Positions 12,901 through 23,241 of a stretch of 27,840 nucleotides of DNA are shown here, one piece after another. Origin of the DNA: Pelargonium nanum. Taxonomy: Eukaryota; Streptophyta; Magnoliopsida; Geraniales; Geraniaceae. The position numbers and the translations under genes are program-made. Location of the stretch: NCBI GenBank assembly GCA_036897485.1, contig JAYMTF010000958.1, forward strand, positions 1-27,840, written 5' to 3'. Within the stretch, counting starts at the first letter, position 1, and every line of letters begins with the position of its first letter. The notes beneath the pieces were generated by a model that saw only the letters and a program-made list of their open reading frames with translations, had not been told where the DNA came from and ran no database searches.

Positions 12901-14076
12901 ATGCGCGTGTGCACCTGTGTATTATCTCTCAGCTCTGATACAACTCCTACTTACATGCAGGAAAAGTATGAGGAGGCCTTGGCTTCACTTGGTGAAATGG
13001 AGAAGAGGGTGGTCATGGCAGAATCAATGTTAGAGGCTACCTTGCAGTACCAATCCGGCCAAGTCAAAGCACAACCATCTCCACGGTATATGCGCCATGT
13101 TATCAATTCTGCATACATTATGTCTTGAAACTTGATTGCATTGTAAATTTCTATTTATGGGTTGGTCATAATTCTTCTGCACATTATCTTAACACTGGTA
13201 AATGCAAGATTTCTGAACTCATTTGATGTTTTAGCTTAACTTTCATTCTTTCTCTGTTACTCCATGATTGTCTGCTCTTTCCTCTTGTTTCTTTTACTTC
13301 TTGCTTCCCCTGTTATTGCTACATGGACTTGGCGTCTTACATCGGACACTAATTTTCTTTCCAGGGCATCACAGCCGGGTGCTTCACCAAGACAAGGCTC
13401 TCAGGAGGCTTCACAAGATGTGCCTGCGAGAAAGATCAGTTTGCTAGCTAGACCATTTGGGATGGGCTGGCGTGACAAGAATAAGGTTTTCTTTCTTTTA
13501 TTGATTTTCTTTTATGATTACTTACACAAAGTTCAGTTGAGCTATAATATGCCTAGTAATATGCTAGTTGAGCTGTGATGTGATTTTTTGTGTTTGCAAT
13601 AAGAAAAGGAGGCGCGCCTTGGTCAAAAGATGAAAAGAAACATATGAAATGCTCTGCTGAAAAAAGAAAACCTAAAAGATTTTCATCGTGCATGATAATT
13701 CATAGCCCCTACCCTATTAGTATTTATTTACGGCTTAAAAATGGAAGCAAGGCCGTTCCATTTTTATAACAGGGCCACAACAACATTCTTTTATTTTTCC
13801 GCCATAGATGTTGATTTTTCTACCCCAAAGCCAGAATTCAGGTTTCCATGAAAATGCGTCTTGTAGCTGACTTGAACACTAAATTTTCGGAAGTCCAGTT
13901 TGGCTTCAAGTCCATGTTCTTTTTTTATTTTTTGAAGGTTACTTATTCAAATTTACCAAATGCCACAGGGGAAACCTAATAATGGTGATGAGACGAGTGA
14001 TGTTACAGAGGGGCAGAACCCGAGCAGTCTGCAGAAAGAGGTCAATGGTGCCGTTCAAGAAAACGACAAAGAGTAG
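6965..14076 (+). CDS. TBC-domain Rab GTPase-activating protein, 18 coding exons
   Basis: Coding exons: 6965-7017, 7555-7624, 7946-8572, 8661-8843, 9032-9145, 9318-9376, 9653-9719, 9843-9894, 9995-10087, 10249-10332, 10404-10828, 11199-11260, 11993-12062, 12379-12459, 12565-12666, 12961-13085, 13365-13485, 13969-14076 (TAG). All introns are GT-AG and the frame is continuous for 2496 nt, or 831 aa. An acidic, low-complexity stretch (about 42-235) precedes the TBC domain (about 238-500). The domain starts at RGGVPMALRGELWQAF, has the arginine finger in KDLPRTFP (Arg315) and the glutamine finger in YCQ (Gln349), and contains GPWFLTIF and LRVWDVLLFEG. Residues about 609-735 are a charged heptad-like coiled coil. 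From family knowledge, TBC proteins speed GTP hydrolysis by Rab GTPases through this dual-finger mechanism and act at endomembranes; both fingers are intact, so activity is likely. The Rab target is unknown. Plant proteins such as At3g55020 are the likely relatives. It converges with the PBL kinase gene. Intron 12 carries a Stowaway-like MITE. Confidence 0.93.
11710..11934. mobile_element. Stowaway-like MITE (copy B), in TBC intron 12
   Basis: About 225 bp bounded by TA at 11708-11709 and TA at 11935-11936, the expected target duplication. The left terminus is CTCCATCAATCCCAAAATAA; the right terminus in reverse complement is CTCTCTCCGTCCCAAAATAA. These match the well-known Stowaway end motif. 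It shares interior blocks with copy A (1281-1512). It is wholly within the intron 11261-11992, about 58 bp before the acceptor of exon 13. Confidence 0.88.
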
Positions 14077-14991
14077 AGAAACACAGGAAATTTAATGCTA
14101 TATGAATCTATATATAATCTTTGTTTGCTATTTTCAGTTCCTTGTGTATCAATGTTATAGATTAATTTTCTTCGAGTTTTTGATCTTTTTCATGTAGACG
14201 GTATAAAGCACGTAGTCATTTGTTTCATTATTTGTTGATTTTGTAGCGGTAATAATAGTTAAGGAGGAAGAGAATGTAAGAAATATGAATCTTAATTATA
14301 GAAACTATATAATCTTTGTTTTGGTCTTGATACCAACTTTGATTCCAACTGAGCAAGTGATTCAAATACTAAATTGATTTCACTTCTGATTCGGATTTTT
14401 TTGAGAACTGTGTTTGAATTGTATTCAAATGAAAAGGGCAATGCACGGGAAAACGCAAAAATATATGGCAATTCAACAAATAGATTGACATTACTTTCAA
14501 AACAACAAGACCAACAGAATCAAATATTGTTCATAAGACTAGTAATACAAACATGTAAATACATTTCTAAATTGAAGATGGGTTTATATAGAAGGCATTT
14601 AGATACAAAAAAGAAAACAAGCTCAATTGTACATAAAAGAATTTTGGATAGTGACATAAAAAAAGGGTATCCAAAGAGAACCCAAAAACATAAAACGAAA
14701 GCGATAACAAAAACCAAAAAAAGAAGAAAAGAAGACGACCTTCAAGTAACAACGCGGTGGATTTGGCCATTGCATGCACCTGTTATCCATAGTGATGCAA
14801 AATCCGATACACATGCACCATATATATATATGCAACAACCAATTGCACGTCACTAAACTCCCAACCGAACCATCACTGGATCACAGGCATAAATCTATTC
14901 AGATAACATCCCAAAGCAGTGCAGTCACTAGCAGGACAACAAATATTCTCGAGGGTTCACTGTATACGTCTCTTTTGGATTCATCTCTACT
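14077..14991. other. Convergent 3' regions of TBC and PBL genes
   Basis: This stretch contains the 3' UTRs of both genes; their ends could not be fixed. A short phrase, roughly ATATGAATCT followed by TATATAATCTTTGTTT, occurs twice (about 14100-14126 and 14283-14320), probably a small duplication in the TBC 3' UTR. Bases 14600-14740 are A-rich on the plus strand, and a short (TA)n lies at about 14820-14830. The overlapping open frames here on both strands look like low-complexity translations and not genes. Confidence 0.5.
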
Positions 14992-17900
14992 TCACTGTTC
15001 CCTGCTACTTCTCGGAGTTGACGAACCTGTGCGGGAACTGTGGACTGACTGGGATTCAGGATCATATTCTTGGGAAGCGAGATAAGTTAGGGCTGTAACT
15101 ACATCAGCTATAAGGGGTCGCATAATGGGCTGCTCCTGAACACACATTGCAGCAACTGCAAGAGCTTGGTACAAGCCCCTCATAGGGTATTGGCCTTGGA
15201 GCGTAGGATCAGCCATCTGAGAGAATTTCCTTCGGTCTTTAAACAAGGGCCGAGCCTGTCACACAAAGACATTAGACAATAATTACACAGAAGTAAACAC
15301 GTCTTTCGGTTAATAAAAATTGTGCACGCAACTTTAAGGGTCGCTGCCTTGTGACCTCAGGTTCAAGACTTGGATGTTATGGAAACAGCCTCTGTGGCTG
15401 TGTACAAAAATGACCCTCCCCAGAACTGGAGCCTGGTGGATTGGGCTGCCCTTCTATTCTATAGCACTTTTGTACCAAATGATAGTGTTATACTAATAAT
15501 GTTTGTCTATTTCTTGCGACTTATCTGAGAAACAACTTGGTTAATGGTTGACAATAACTTTTAACAATTAAATTTCTTGGGTCTGAGGTGAGACCTTATA
15601 GAGGCTTCAAATATCAGTATATAACCCAAGATCAAGAAGAAGAAAAAACATGAAAATCACTCTAGAAATTGATTTCAACAAGAAAGGGTTCTCTTACCCA
15701 TGCAACCAGATTGTGTTCGCCAGCTGATTTTGAATTGTCTATTGCTTTTCTGCCGGTAATAATTTCCAGAAGAACAACTCCAAAGCTATAAATGTCTGAC
15801 TTCAACGTAAGCTGGCCCGTCATTGCATATTCAGGTGCACAATATCCATAGGTTCCCATAACTCGAGTGGATACATGGGTTTTATCCCCAACAGGACCCA
15901 GTTTGGCCAAACCAAAATCAGATAGCTTTGGATGGTAACCTTCTCCGAGTAAAATGTTTGAGCATTTCAAATCACGATATATAACAGGAGGATTAGCTTT
16001 ATCATGCAAATACTCCAAGCCCTTTGCAGCACCCGCAGCAATTTTCATTCTTGTATTCCAGTCAAGTCGTTTTTTATCTGGCGGTAGGTCTGGCATATAT
16101 ATGCATATGAGAGACAGAAATTAAAAGGACAAAAGCCTCCCAAAAATAGGTATACGAAGTAACAACAATAGTTGAACTAGCAACTAAGCTGTAAACTAAT
16201 AACCTAAGTTCTCTCTTCTACCATCCTACAAATGTCACGTGATGTAGCACCGTGAATTCTCTATACCTAAAAATCATATGTTTTGTCAGTTTTGATGAAG
16301 TTGGGTCACAAGCCTCGGTACTCTTTCAAGAACTATCAAGTAGTCCATCAATTTAAGTTAAAGAATGAGATTCAAAGACTCCAATAATCTTCCAATCCTT
16401 TCTATTTAGTTAGCAAATTTTTCTCGAGGCCCGTGAATTCCTAGAGGCTTATAGCTTAAATGATATACGCAAGCTAAGTTTATTAAAGGCACTTTAAGAG
16501 GTGCAAATGCTAGAAATAAAAAAACTGAGGACATAAATAATTGAATTTCATGTTACGTATACCATGTAAATGGTCTTCTAGAGATCCTAACGCCATGTAC
16601 TCATAAACCAAAAGTCTCTGATCTCCATCAGCACAATAGCCAACTAAGTTGACAAGATTGGGATGGTGTAGCAAGCTTAACATCAATACTTCAACAAGAA
16701 ATTCCCTATTCCCTTGCAGCCCATTACGATCAAGTTGCTTGATAGCTACAACCTATACCACACAAAAGAGAAAGTTCAGGTCATTTAGCAGACCTATATA
16801 TCAGGTTAAGGATCAAATACTTCAATTACAGTGATAGTAGTCATCATTGGATCAGGTGAAGGTGTGTGAGTATATCTTTAAGTACAAATCTTTTTAGAGT
16901 GCGCACACTACACACACAAAAAGAAGCTGAGTGCTAAGTAGAAAAGAAACCCTGCAGTAGGGTAAAATAATCCATTGGTGTTAACGTAAAACAGAATGCA
17001 ACTTCAGAATATTGTTTACAACTATTGTATCAAAACGAATATGAATTTTAATGAGAGATTTCAAACCTCGTCTTCAACCTTTTTGAAATCTGTGCTACCT
17101 CGGCATGCGCCACAGGGAATTTTTTTTTTCCTTCCCTTTTCTTCTTGAGTTTCTAAATTTTTGGTTTGAAAGAGGACCCATTGGGTAGTTGAGCTACACA
17201 ACATGGGTTAGCTCTCCCACTTTCTCAATATTTCTTCCAAAATAGGATTTGATCTCATGATCTCAACTCAGAAAAATACGACGCTAGAACCATTAAGGTG
17301 TTCTCTTAGGGGCATTTCCTAGTTTTTTGTGAAGCGTTTTTAAAACAATGAGCAGATTCATTATTCATGGAAAGATAGCAGGTGTTAAAAGACAATCTAA
17401 TTTAGAAAGATTAACATGCTTCAAAGGACTGCCCAAGTGTATGGTGAAGTTCTAAACAATATGGGTACACTGTAACAACAACTTTTAACTTATTACATAA
17501 TAAAGGAGTCACATCTTTCTGACAAGAAAGATAGCCATAGTAAATCTAGTAGCTCTCCTATGCAGTTAATTTGCTACTTTACATACAACAGGAAGTTTTT
17601 TAAACTGAACAAACCTTATTGGTACTCTCCAAACGCCCTTTGTATACACGGCCGAAACCACCCTCCCCAAGAAGACAGTCGGCCTTGAAATTTTTTGTTG
17701 CAGCTGCCAATTCACGAAATGTAAACGTATGTGCAGCAATATTCTCGGATCCCCCGTCATTACAAGCATCCTTTACATCTAACATGGAATTCCCCTTTAC
17801 TTTTTCTGAACAACAAAATAAGGATAAGAGCAATATGAATAACAGAAACATGAGTGCAAAAAACAATAGAGTGCTTCATGACGGAAAGCTAAGGTTTGGG

Positions 17901-18962
17901 CTTAATTTGATTTCCGCAACAATCGGAGACCACCATCATTAAGAGATTAAAGTAACAAGGATAAAAATAGACAGGACAACGAAGCTTGGTTCGCTCTAAT
18001 CACACAAAACAAACAGCATAAACATTATCATATATTGCGCCCATCATCACAATTCATCATTGAACAATAATGAATCACCAATAGTTTCTTATTTATCTTT
18101 AATGTCTAGCTTTCACTTAAAACGGTATGATTTAGATGTGAATTATCAGTACCAGCTACTGTTTAAAAAATTTAAGTTTTTTTTACTATTGGCCCCTAAA
18201 TTATGAGCCTAAGGGTTTAGTTGAACCGGTTCAATAATATGGTATCAGATAATGGGATTGCACATGAGAGGACATGTTAGCGGCATAAAACTATAATCGA
18301 GTCTTCAACTATCACCTTAAATTCTTAGTTGAATGGATCTTCTAACAGAAACCATACCCTTTAATTTAACTGAAACACCTCCTCAAGGAACAATGACAAT
18401 TTTATTAAATATTTCCACCTTTCACTCTATAAATCAAACTCAAATTCAAGCACCAAGTATAAGAATATGGGAATATAAAAAAAAATCAATTTAAAAAAAA
18501 TAATAGCTAAGAAGTAGCATTTGAAGCCAAATTAACATTGCTAATCAAAATTACAGAAATGCAACCAAGAAAAGCAAATCTCAATCACACCACAAAAAAT
18601 TAAGCACCAACAACAGAAAATTTGAAGATAAACCCATTTCAGACCAGAACAAACCCACAAACATTCCTCAAATCCCACCCATTTTCTCGAATCATTCCCG
18701 CTAAAAACCAAACCAGATCGCAACCACATTGCAGACCCACGAGATCAAAATTCACCATCTCACAAACACGAAACCAACCCAATCTGAATCGAATCTAGAA
18801 CATTACAAAAAACTGAAAACTACCCATCAAAATTAGAGTCAAAAGAGTGTGATTCGAGCTCAAAATTGAGTTCACAGAAGTACCTGAAGTTGATGGGATC
18901 TGATCGTCTGGCTTCTTGCTCTGGTTTTTGTGAGACTTTCCGGAGCAAAGAAAACAACCCAT
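14992..18962 (-). CDS. PBS1-like receptor-like cytoplasmic kinase (RLCK subfamily VII), 5 coding exons
   Basis: Coding exons in transcript order: 18962-18884, 17805-17615, 16752-16563, 16089-15698, 15255-14992 (TGA). All introns are GT-AG; 1116 nt, 371 aa. The N-terminus MGCFLCSG offers Gly2 for N-myristoylation and Cys3/Cys6 for palmitoylation, so plasma-membrane anchoring is expected. Kinase landmarks: glycine loop LGEGGFG (72-78), VAIK Lys95, YRD 191-193 (Tyr for His, usual in this subfamily), DFG 211-213, APE 238-240. All catalytic residues are present, so it should be an active Ser/Thr kinase. The activation loop reads [16 protein letters not shown], close to the PBS1 loop. The C-terminus is Ser-rich ([13 protein letters not shown]). 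From family knowledge, RLCK-VII/PBL kinases relay signals from surface immune and growth receptors. The family is large, and I cannot assign a specific PBL number. Au-SINE-like and other repeats lie in its introns. Confidence 0.93.
15321..15455 (+). mobile_element. Degenerate Au-type SINE in the last PBL intron
   Basis: Blocks match, from memory, the plant Au SINE: GCTGCCTTGTGACC near the 5' end, the B-box-like GGTTCAAGAC (15360-15369), GGAAACAGCCTCT, and the 3' end GGTGGATTGGGCTGCCCTT. It runs antisense to the kinase gene, inside the intron 15256-15697. The middle is shortened compared with my memory of the family, and the 5' end is eroded (CACGCAACTTTAAGGG in place of the usual CGCAACGGTAAAG). 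Confidence 0.75.
17171..17310 (-). mobile_element. Candidate tRNA-derived SINE in PBL intron 2
   Basis: Read on the minus strand, the stretch has GAGATCATGAGATCAAATCC (complement of about 17245-17264), which resembles the D-stem/B-box region of a tRNA-derived SINE (GGTTCGAATCC-like). It is preceded by CTAGCGTCGT and followed by a body ending CTACCCAATGGGTCC. It lies in the intron 16753-17614, in the same orientation as the kinase gene. The family was not identified and no target duplication was found. Confidence 0.4.
18180..18330 (+). repeat. Dispersed-repeat fragment with TGGTATCAGA in PBL intron 1
   Basis: TTGAACCGGTTCAATAATA precedes TGGTATCAGA at 18240-18249. TGGTATCAGA is the start of the usual copia-type primer-binding site (complement of the initiator Met tRNA 3' end), but the following bases depart from it (TAATGGG instead of GCC). 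No flanking LTR boundary was seen. It is probably an old fragment of a retroelement-derived repeat, antisense to the gene. Confidence 0.35.
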
Positions 18963-19324
18963 TTGCTAAAATTTTGAGCTTTCTCGAACCTCAACACTGT
19001 CTCAGTGAGGAAGAGGAGAGGAGCGAAGCGAAGCGGACCAAACACGACTTGGGGGTTGGAGACAGAGGAGAGAGAAAATAAAATTTTGGGTTAATTTCAG
19101 ACAGTCTGGGCTATTCTACTATATATGTACTGTTTATTGTATTTATCTTTCTTTCTTTTCTTTTTCTTGTCTTTTTGCATTTTAGTCCCTTTGTTTTTGA
19201 GTATTTGTGATCTACCATTGAACTTGTTTCTATTTGCTCAAACTTGAGTATGTTAATCAAATTATTATTTGACAAAGGTAAAATCACATTGGGCGATTGG
19301 AGAACAATTCGGCCTACCTTTTCT

Positions 19325-19870
19325 GACATGGAGTTTGAAAATTTAACTAACACATGAGCTACATAATTCATAGACCTACTTGGAAAAAAAAAACTCAAAT
19401 TTACCCTAACAGACTCGATATTGCTAGAATATCTCGTATAACCAAGTTAAAAGCAATGATATTCTCCCCTCTTGTTTGTAAAGCCTGAAAATTAAAAGAG
19501 TCGAACTTCACGATGACTTCCCTTCATCCCCTCTCCACCACCCACTGAACTGCCTCTCGAAATGTCAAAGCTTACATCACCCTCACATCCCCAACCCTTT
19601 CCAACAACGCTGGCCCCATACCGTACCTTCCCAAACGGATCCCACACCACCCGACCACTGCCCCCTTACCAGTCTCACAAAAATCAAGTAGGCATGCACC
19701 ATCCATGTTTAATTTAAGATGATCTCTAGGCGGTTTTTGCCACCAAACCCGCTTACAATCCAACCTACTCATGGACCCTATCGCCCGATCACCCAACTCC
19801 GCCGCTACAACCTTCGACTCCCCTGACTTTCGCATGACCGAAGCCCAAGCATCCTGCGGACCGTGGGCAA
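19325..19870 (-). pseudogene. Broken RNase H-like (RVT_3-type) domain, LINE-related
   Basis: Read on the minus strand, the region begins with a frame containing VWWQKPPRDHLKLNMDGACL (about 19770-19680). This is the W..PP...LKLNVDGA opening typical of the plant RNase H-like domain found in non-LTR retrotransposons and stand-alone relatives. Homology then moves between frames: DPFGKVRYGASVVGKGW in a second frame, then ALTFREAVQWVVERG followed by a stop codon, then REVIVKFDS and, further on, RSMNYVAHVLVKFS, the usual end of the domain (RxxNxxAHxLAKxA). At least two frameshifts and two stops separate these blocks, so it cannot make the full domain. The reverse transcriptase part was not found next to it. 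It may be a 5'-truncated LINE or a dead stand-alone copy. No restored sequence is given. Confidence 0.8.
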
Positions 19871-20460
19871 TTTTTACTTATTAAGGCTCCGTAGAACAAA
19901 AAAGAATATAACACATCGTCAAATATTAAACGTGCAGACTCTAACGCCCAATCCTTTCAAATTGATGCCAGAGCTTAAAATTTTAGGTTTTTTAAACAGT
20001 GGTTGCTCCCATACCAAAACATCAATACAGACCATATGAATGTAATTATATATTCAAAGGGGAAAAAAGCCATAAATATCCTAAAGTGTAGCACTGCTAC
20101 AAATAATTACTTTTCTTCATTTCTCTTTATAATTAAGAATTATTTTCTTATTCTTTCTCCCACTTTTACTTCCATTGCTGCCCTTCTACAAATGTTATTT
20201 TTACCCAAAAATAATGGGCAAAAATGTCTTTATATTTTGTAATTATCTCAAACGGCATGATTATAATTTCTAAATTACCCCTTTTGGCGTTTTAGAGGCT
20301 TTTGGGATTTGGACGGCATAATCGAGGTTTTGAAAGAGCTATTCTTGTCAAACCGCGTTTTAGGAATTTATTTACTAAAGCTGCATTTTTAAACTCTCTT
20401 TTTTCTTAATTTGAAAGTTTAGCAAGTACATTTTTAAATAAACAATAAATAATTTAAGTC

Positions 20461-20462
<2 letters not shown>

Positions 20463-20493
<31 letters not shown>

Positions 20494-20495
20494 TT
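20463..20495. repeat. (TA)n tract followed by a T run
   Basis: About eleven TA units followed by eleven or so T, then C. A simple repeat in the intergenic region, likely length-variable. Confidence 0.9.
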
Positions 20496-21479
20496 CTTAT
20501 GCTAAGTAGTTAGGTCAACAATATTGATACACATCAATAAATTTTTATGTATACTCATTATAATGAATTTGTGGGTGCAAAACATTCCATTAAATTCGGA
20601 GGCGTTTTACTTTAATTTGTTGTTGATAATACATTAAAAAACGCAATTATATTGTTTAAAGAAACACAAATATATAGTCTCTAACAACTCCCACGTGTTA
20701 TGTTAAAGCAAGCCGGTCTCAACAAGTAACAATCTCAATGCTAACGCTTTGAGGAAAAATCACACTAATTGTAGGCCCGAAAAGAGCATGTAACGAAGTG
20801 TATTGGGAACAAAATCCGACTACACTCGAAAGTAGTTAAGATGATTAACAAAAATAAGAAACATGGGGAAAAACATAGGTTACACCCGTGGGCCCCCTTC
20901 AATGGTCGTGGGGCACCTCTGACGCCTATGGGCAATCCTACCACCATGTGTCCTTTCACATATTACGTCGCGTCTCGTATCCTTTATTTTTGTTATCGGC
21001 AAGCGTAACACTCGAAACTCGAACCTAAGACCTCAATAATCTTGTGTCCTTTATCATAATGCTCCTTGCTAATGTGTATTCTTGCTCTCAGTGTGCTTTA
21101 TTCCTTCCAACACGTGCCATTTCTTTTAACGTGTGTCCTAAATCCCATTGCACGCCCTACGCCCTTCACAACTCCTCAAACATGTCTTACCTCCCAACTT
21201 TCGGTTTGGCCACCTTTAGTCGAACAACTTCACCATGCTATCTCATGAAGCGATCAAGTGTGACTTGGGGCGCCAAAAATCTCAAAGTGGTTTGGCATGA
21301 CCGTGCGCGCCCAGACCACCTAACGCTACCTAGTACTGTCTCCAAATCATCCAATGTAGCCCGATGCAATCTAGTGCGCTCGTACCTAATGACACAACCC
21401 ATGGAAACTTAGTGCGTGTGGATCAGCCCACAAAATTAAACTAAAAGAGTCACGCTCAAATTTGTAGACTTCCTCGAGA

Positions 21480-22150
21480 TCTTATAAATGTTAAGTGTTA
21501 AACTCTAATGATAAGCACATGTTGGAGATGCCAACCAAGACGCCTCTATTGGTATCCTCCCAAACTTCAACACTTAGATCTCACTTGAAACCTTGCCTTG
21601 AGTCTTCATAGGAGGAAACATCATCACCACCTTGACATGACGACATCATGAGTTCCTCGTAAAGGTCTCATCACAACAATGTCATCATATAACAATTGCC
21701 ATCAGCATGACATTATCTTCAATCAACCATGAAGTGTCACATCACTCCTACTTACACTTTGCGAGTATAAATACAAATCTACTCAAAGGGTAAGCAATCC
21801 TTTTGCCACTTTTAGAATTCATTTACACATTTTTTCATATTTTCACTCTCAATATCCTTTCTATTTGTAATGCCTATTTCATCATGATAAAAATATGATC
21901 TCACCTGAGGTGAAAATATGAGGGACACGCCCCAAATTTCGCGATACAGTTTGCATGACACATCTCAAGAGCTCAAGATCGAAATTCACCCGTGAAGTTC
22001 AAGTGTTTTTAATGCCTAATACAAATCTCTCATCTACAAATTTGTTAAATACATCTTGTTTAGTCTATCGTTCTTCGTTTCTTAGAGGGAAAAGGTGTCG
22101 TTTGTTCCCGAAAGCTATTGTTGTTTGCAACTATAGGTCCCAAATAAGAT
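21480..22150 (+). mobile_element. Possible remnant of an LTR
   Basis: GTATAAATAC at 21765-21774 looks like an LTR TATA box. It is followed by a short leader (ACTCAAAGGGTAAGCAATCC and a T/C/A-rich run with CATATTTTCACTCTC) of the style seen at the U3/R junction of some plant gypsy elements. The stretch after it (AAGAGCTCAAGATCG, CACCCGTGAAGTTCAAG) is also in that style. No TG...CA ends, primer-binding site or second LTR was established, and there are no gag or pol frames nearby. It rests on style only. Confidence 0.3.
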
Positions 22151-22464
22151 AAATCTAATTTGCATAACCACTAATAATATTAAGACTTATTATCGAAATC
22201 GTATTACAAGAAAAAACGAAAACAACAATTTTTATGAAGAAAATAGCAATCCAGCGGGACCGAGAACGAGTGGCGGGGATGGACGGAGATATTACTATTT
22301 TACCCTCCAACTCTTCCTCCATATCTAAGCGAGGCAATCATGACATTATCAAAATCACGTGAGGGACATAAACGTAAATAAGGCAAAGGGGCAGGAGTAG
22401 AAACGGGATTTGAAGGAAGATGTAAATCGTGACCCAATGGTTAGAGAGAGAAAAATCCAAACTT

Positions 22465-22597
22465 TTCTCTTTCTATCTTTTCCCAATTGACCTCTCTTTC
22501 GCTCCCAACTTCTCTCCCTCCTCCGCCGCCGCCGCCGCCTCCGAAATCGCCGGAATGTCGGAGAGCTCCACGGCACGACGTCGTGTCTGAGCTCAAG
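22465..22597 (+). other. RKP: RKP 5' leader exon (non-coding), with GC-rich repeat
   Basis: The pyrimidine-rich stretch CTCTCTTTCGCTCCC is followed by a (CCG/GCC)n tract at about 22521-22541 and ends at AAG|GTACCG (donor GT at 22598-22599). This is a plausible first, non-coding exon of RKP, since the protein start is at 24006 and no coding sequence lies between. The transcription start is a guess. The leader contains a short uORF (22555-22590). Confidence 0.5.
22555..22590 (+). promoter_or_regulatory. 11-codon uORF with palindrome in RKP leader
   Basis: ATG at 22555 opens an 11-residue frame ending at TGA 22588-22590, before the proposed donor at 22598. The perfect palindrome CACGACGTCGTG (22574-22585), with a GACGTC core, lies within it. 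The uORF could reduce translation of the main frame. The palindrome resembles bZIP-type binding sites, but its place in the leader makes that only a suggestion. Confidence 0.4.
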
Positions 22598-23241
22598 GTA
22601 CCGTTTTGTCCGTCTCTCTCTGCCCTTTTATTATGTGAAATTTCTCTTCGTGTTCTGTTTTTCCTCCCAAACGCGACCTTGTTTCTCGTGAATGAATGAG
22701 AAAAGCGTTAACGTAATATGTATTTTCCTGTGATTTTTTGTTTGTTTGATACAGAAACTGATTGGAGTTCTCATCCAAAACTCTCTTTGTGAACCAATTT
22801 TATGTGCTTTCTTTGTAGGGTTTCACGTTGGAGATGCTTATGCTTTGAATTCAAATATATAGAATTTAACTGTTAATTTTTATATATACGATTGTAATTT
22901 AATGATTATTAGTAATTTCAGCTAGTTTTGATTGATAACATGAATTGGGTATATGGAGGTATCTGGTTTAATATAGTTGTATTGGAATATGAGTGTTGGT
23001 GTTCCCGAAAAAGTTTATGCCCAAATTGTGTGTCAACTTTATTTTTTTAGGAAGTTAGTTATGCATGCATTACCGATAAAATCCATTATATGAGTTAGAA
23101 CACTCGAATTTGTTAGTATAAGTGCACCTTAGTTTTGACAATATAAAAAAAAATGGACTCTCATTTGGCGACATAGGTAGTATGTTGAAATCTCGACTTG
23201 GTTTATACATGTTCCCGAAAGTCCATTTTGTTTTATAGTAG

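Larger units (their letters stand above)
18963..22460. other. Repeat-rich intergenic region between PBL and RKP
   Basis: About 3.5 kb. The first 120 bases are the pyrimidine-rich (minus strand) leader of the PBL gene. The region then holds a decayed RNase H-like gene (19325-19870), AT-rich sequence without recognisable content (19870-20460), a (TA)n tract, a comparatively GC-richer block (20680-21420) with no intact gene, and a possible LTR remnant (about 21480-22150). Bases 22150-22460 form the upstream flank of RKP. Open frames at 20003-20242, 20765-20959 and 21044-21412 have no recognised family. Confidence 0.5.

Noticed and set aside
14374..14856. 160-residue Lys-rich plus-strand open frame and its minus-strand shadows
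   Set aside because: The composition reflects an A-rich 3' region between convergent genes; no domain is recognisable.
21044..21412. 122-residue plus-strand open frame
   Set aside because: It lies in a repeat-like intergenic block, is Ser/Cys-rich, has no family resemblance and no splice context.
22355..22576. Arg-rich minus-strand open frame opposite the RKP leader
   Set aside because: It is the reverse of the (CCG)n and pyrimidine-rich leader, which always gives Arg/Glu-rich translations.
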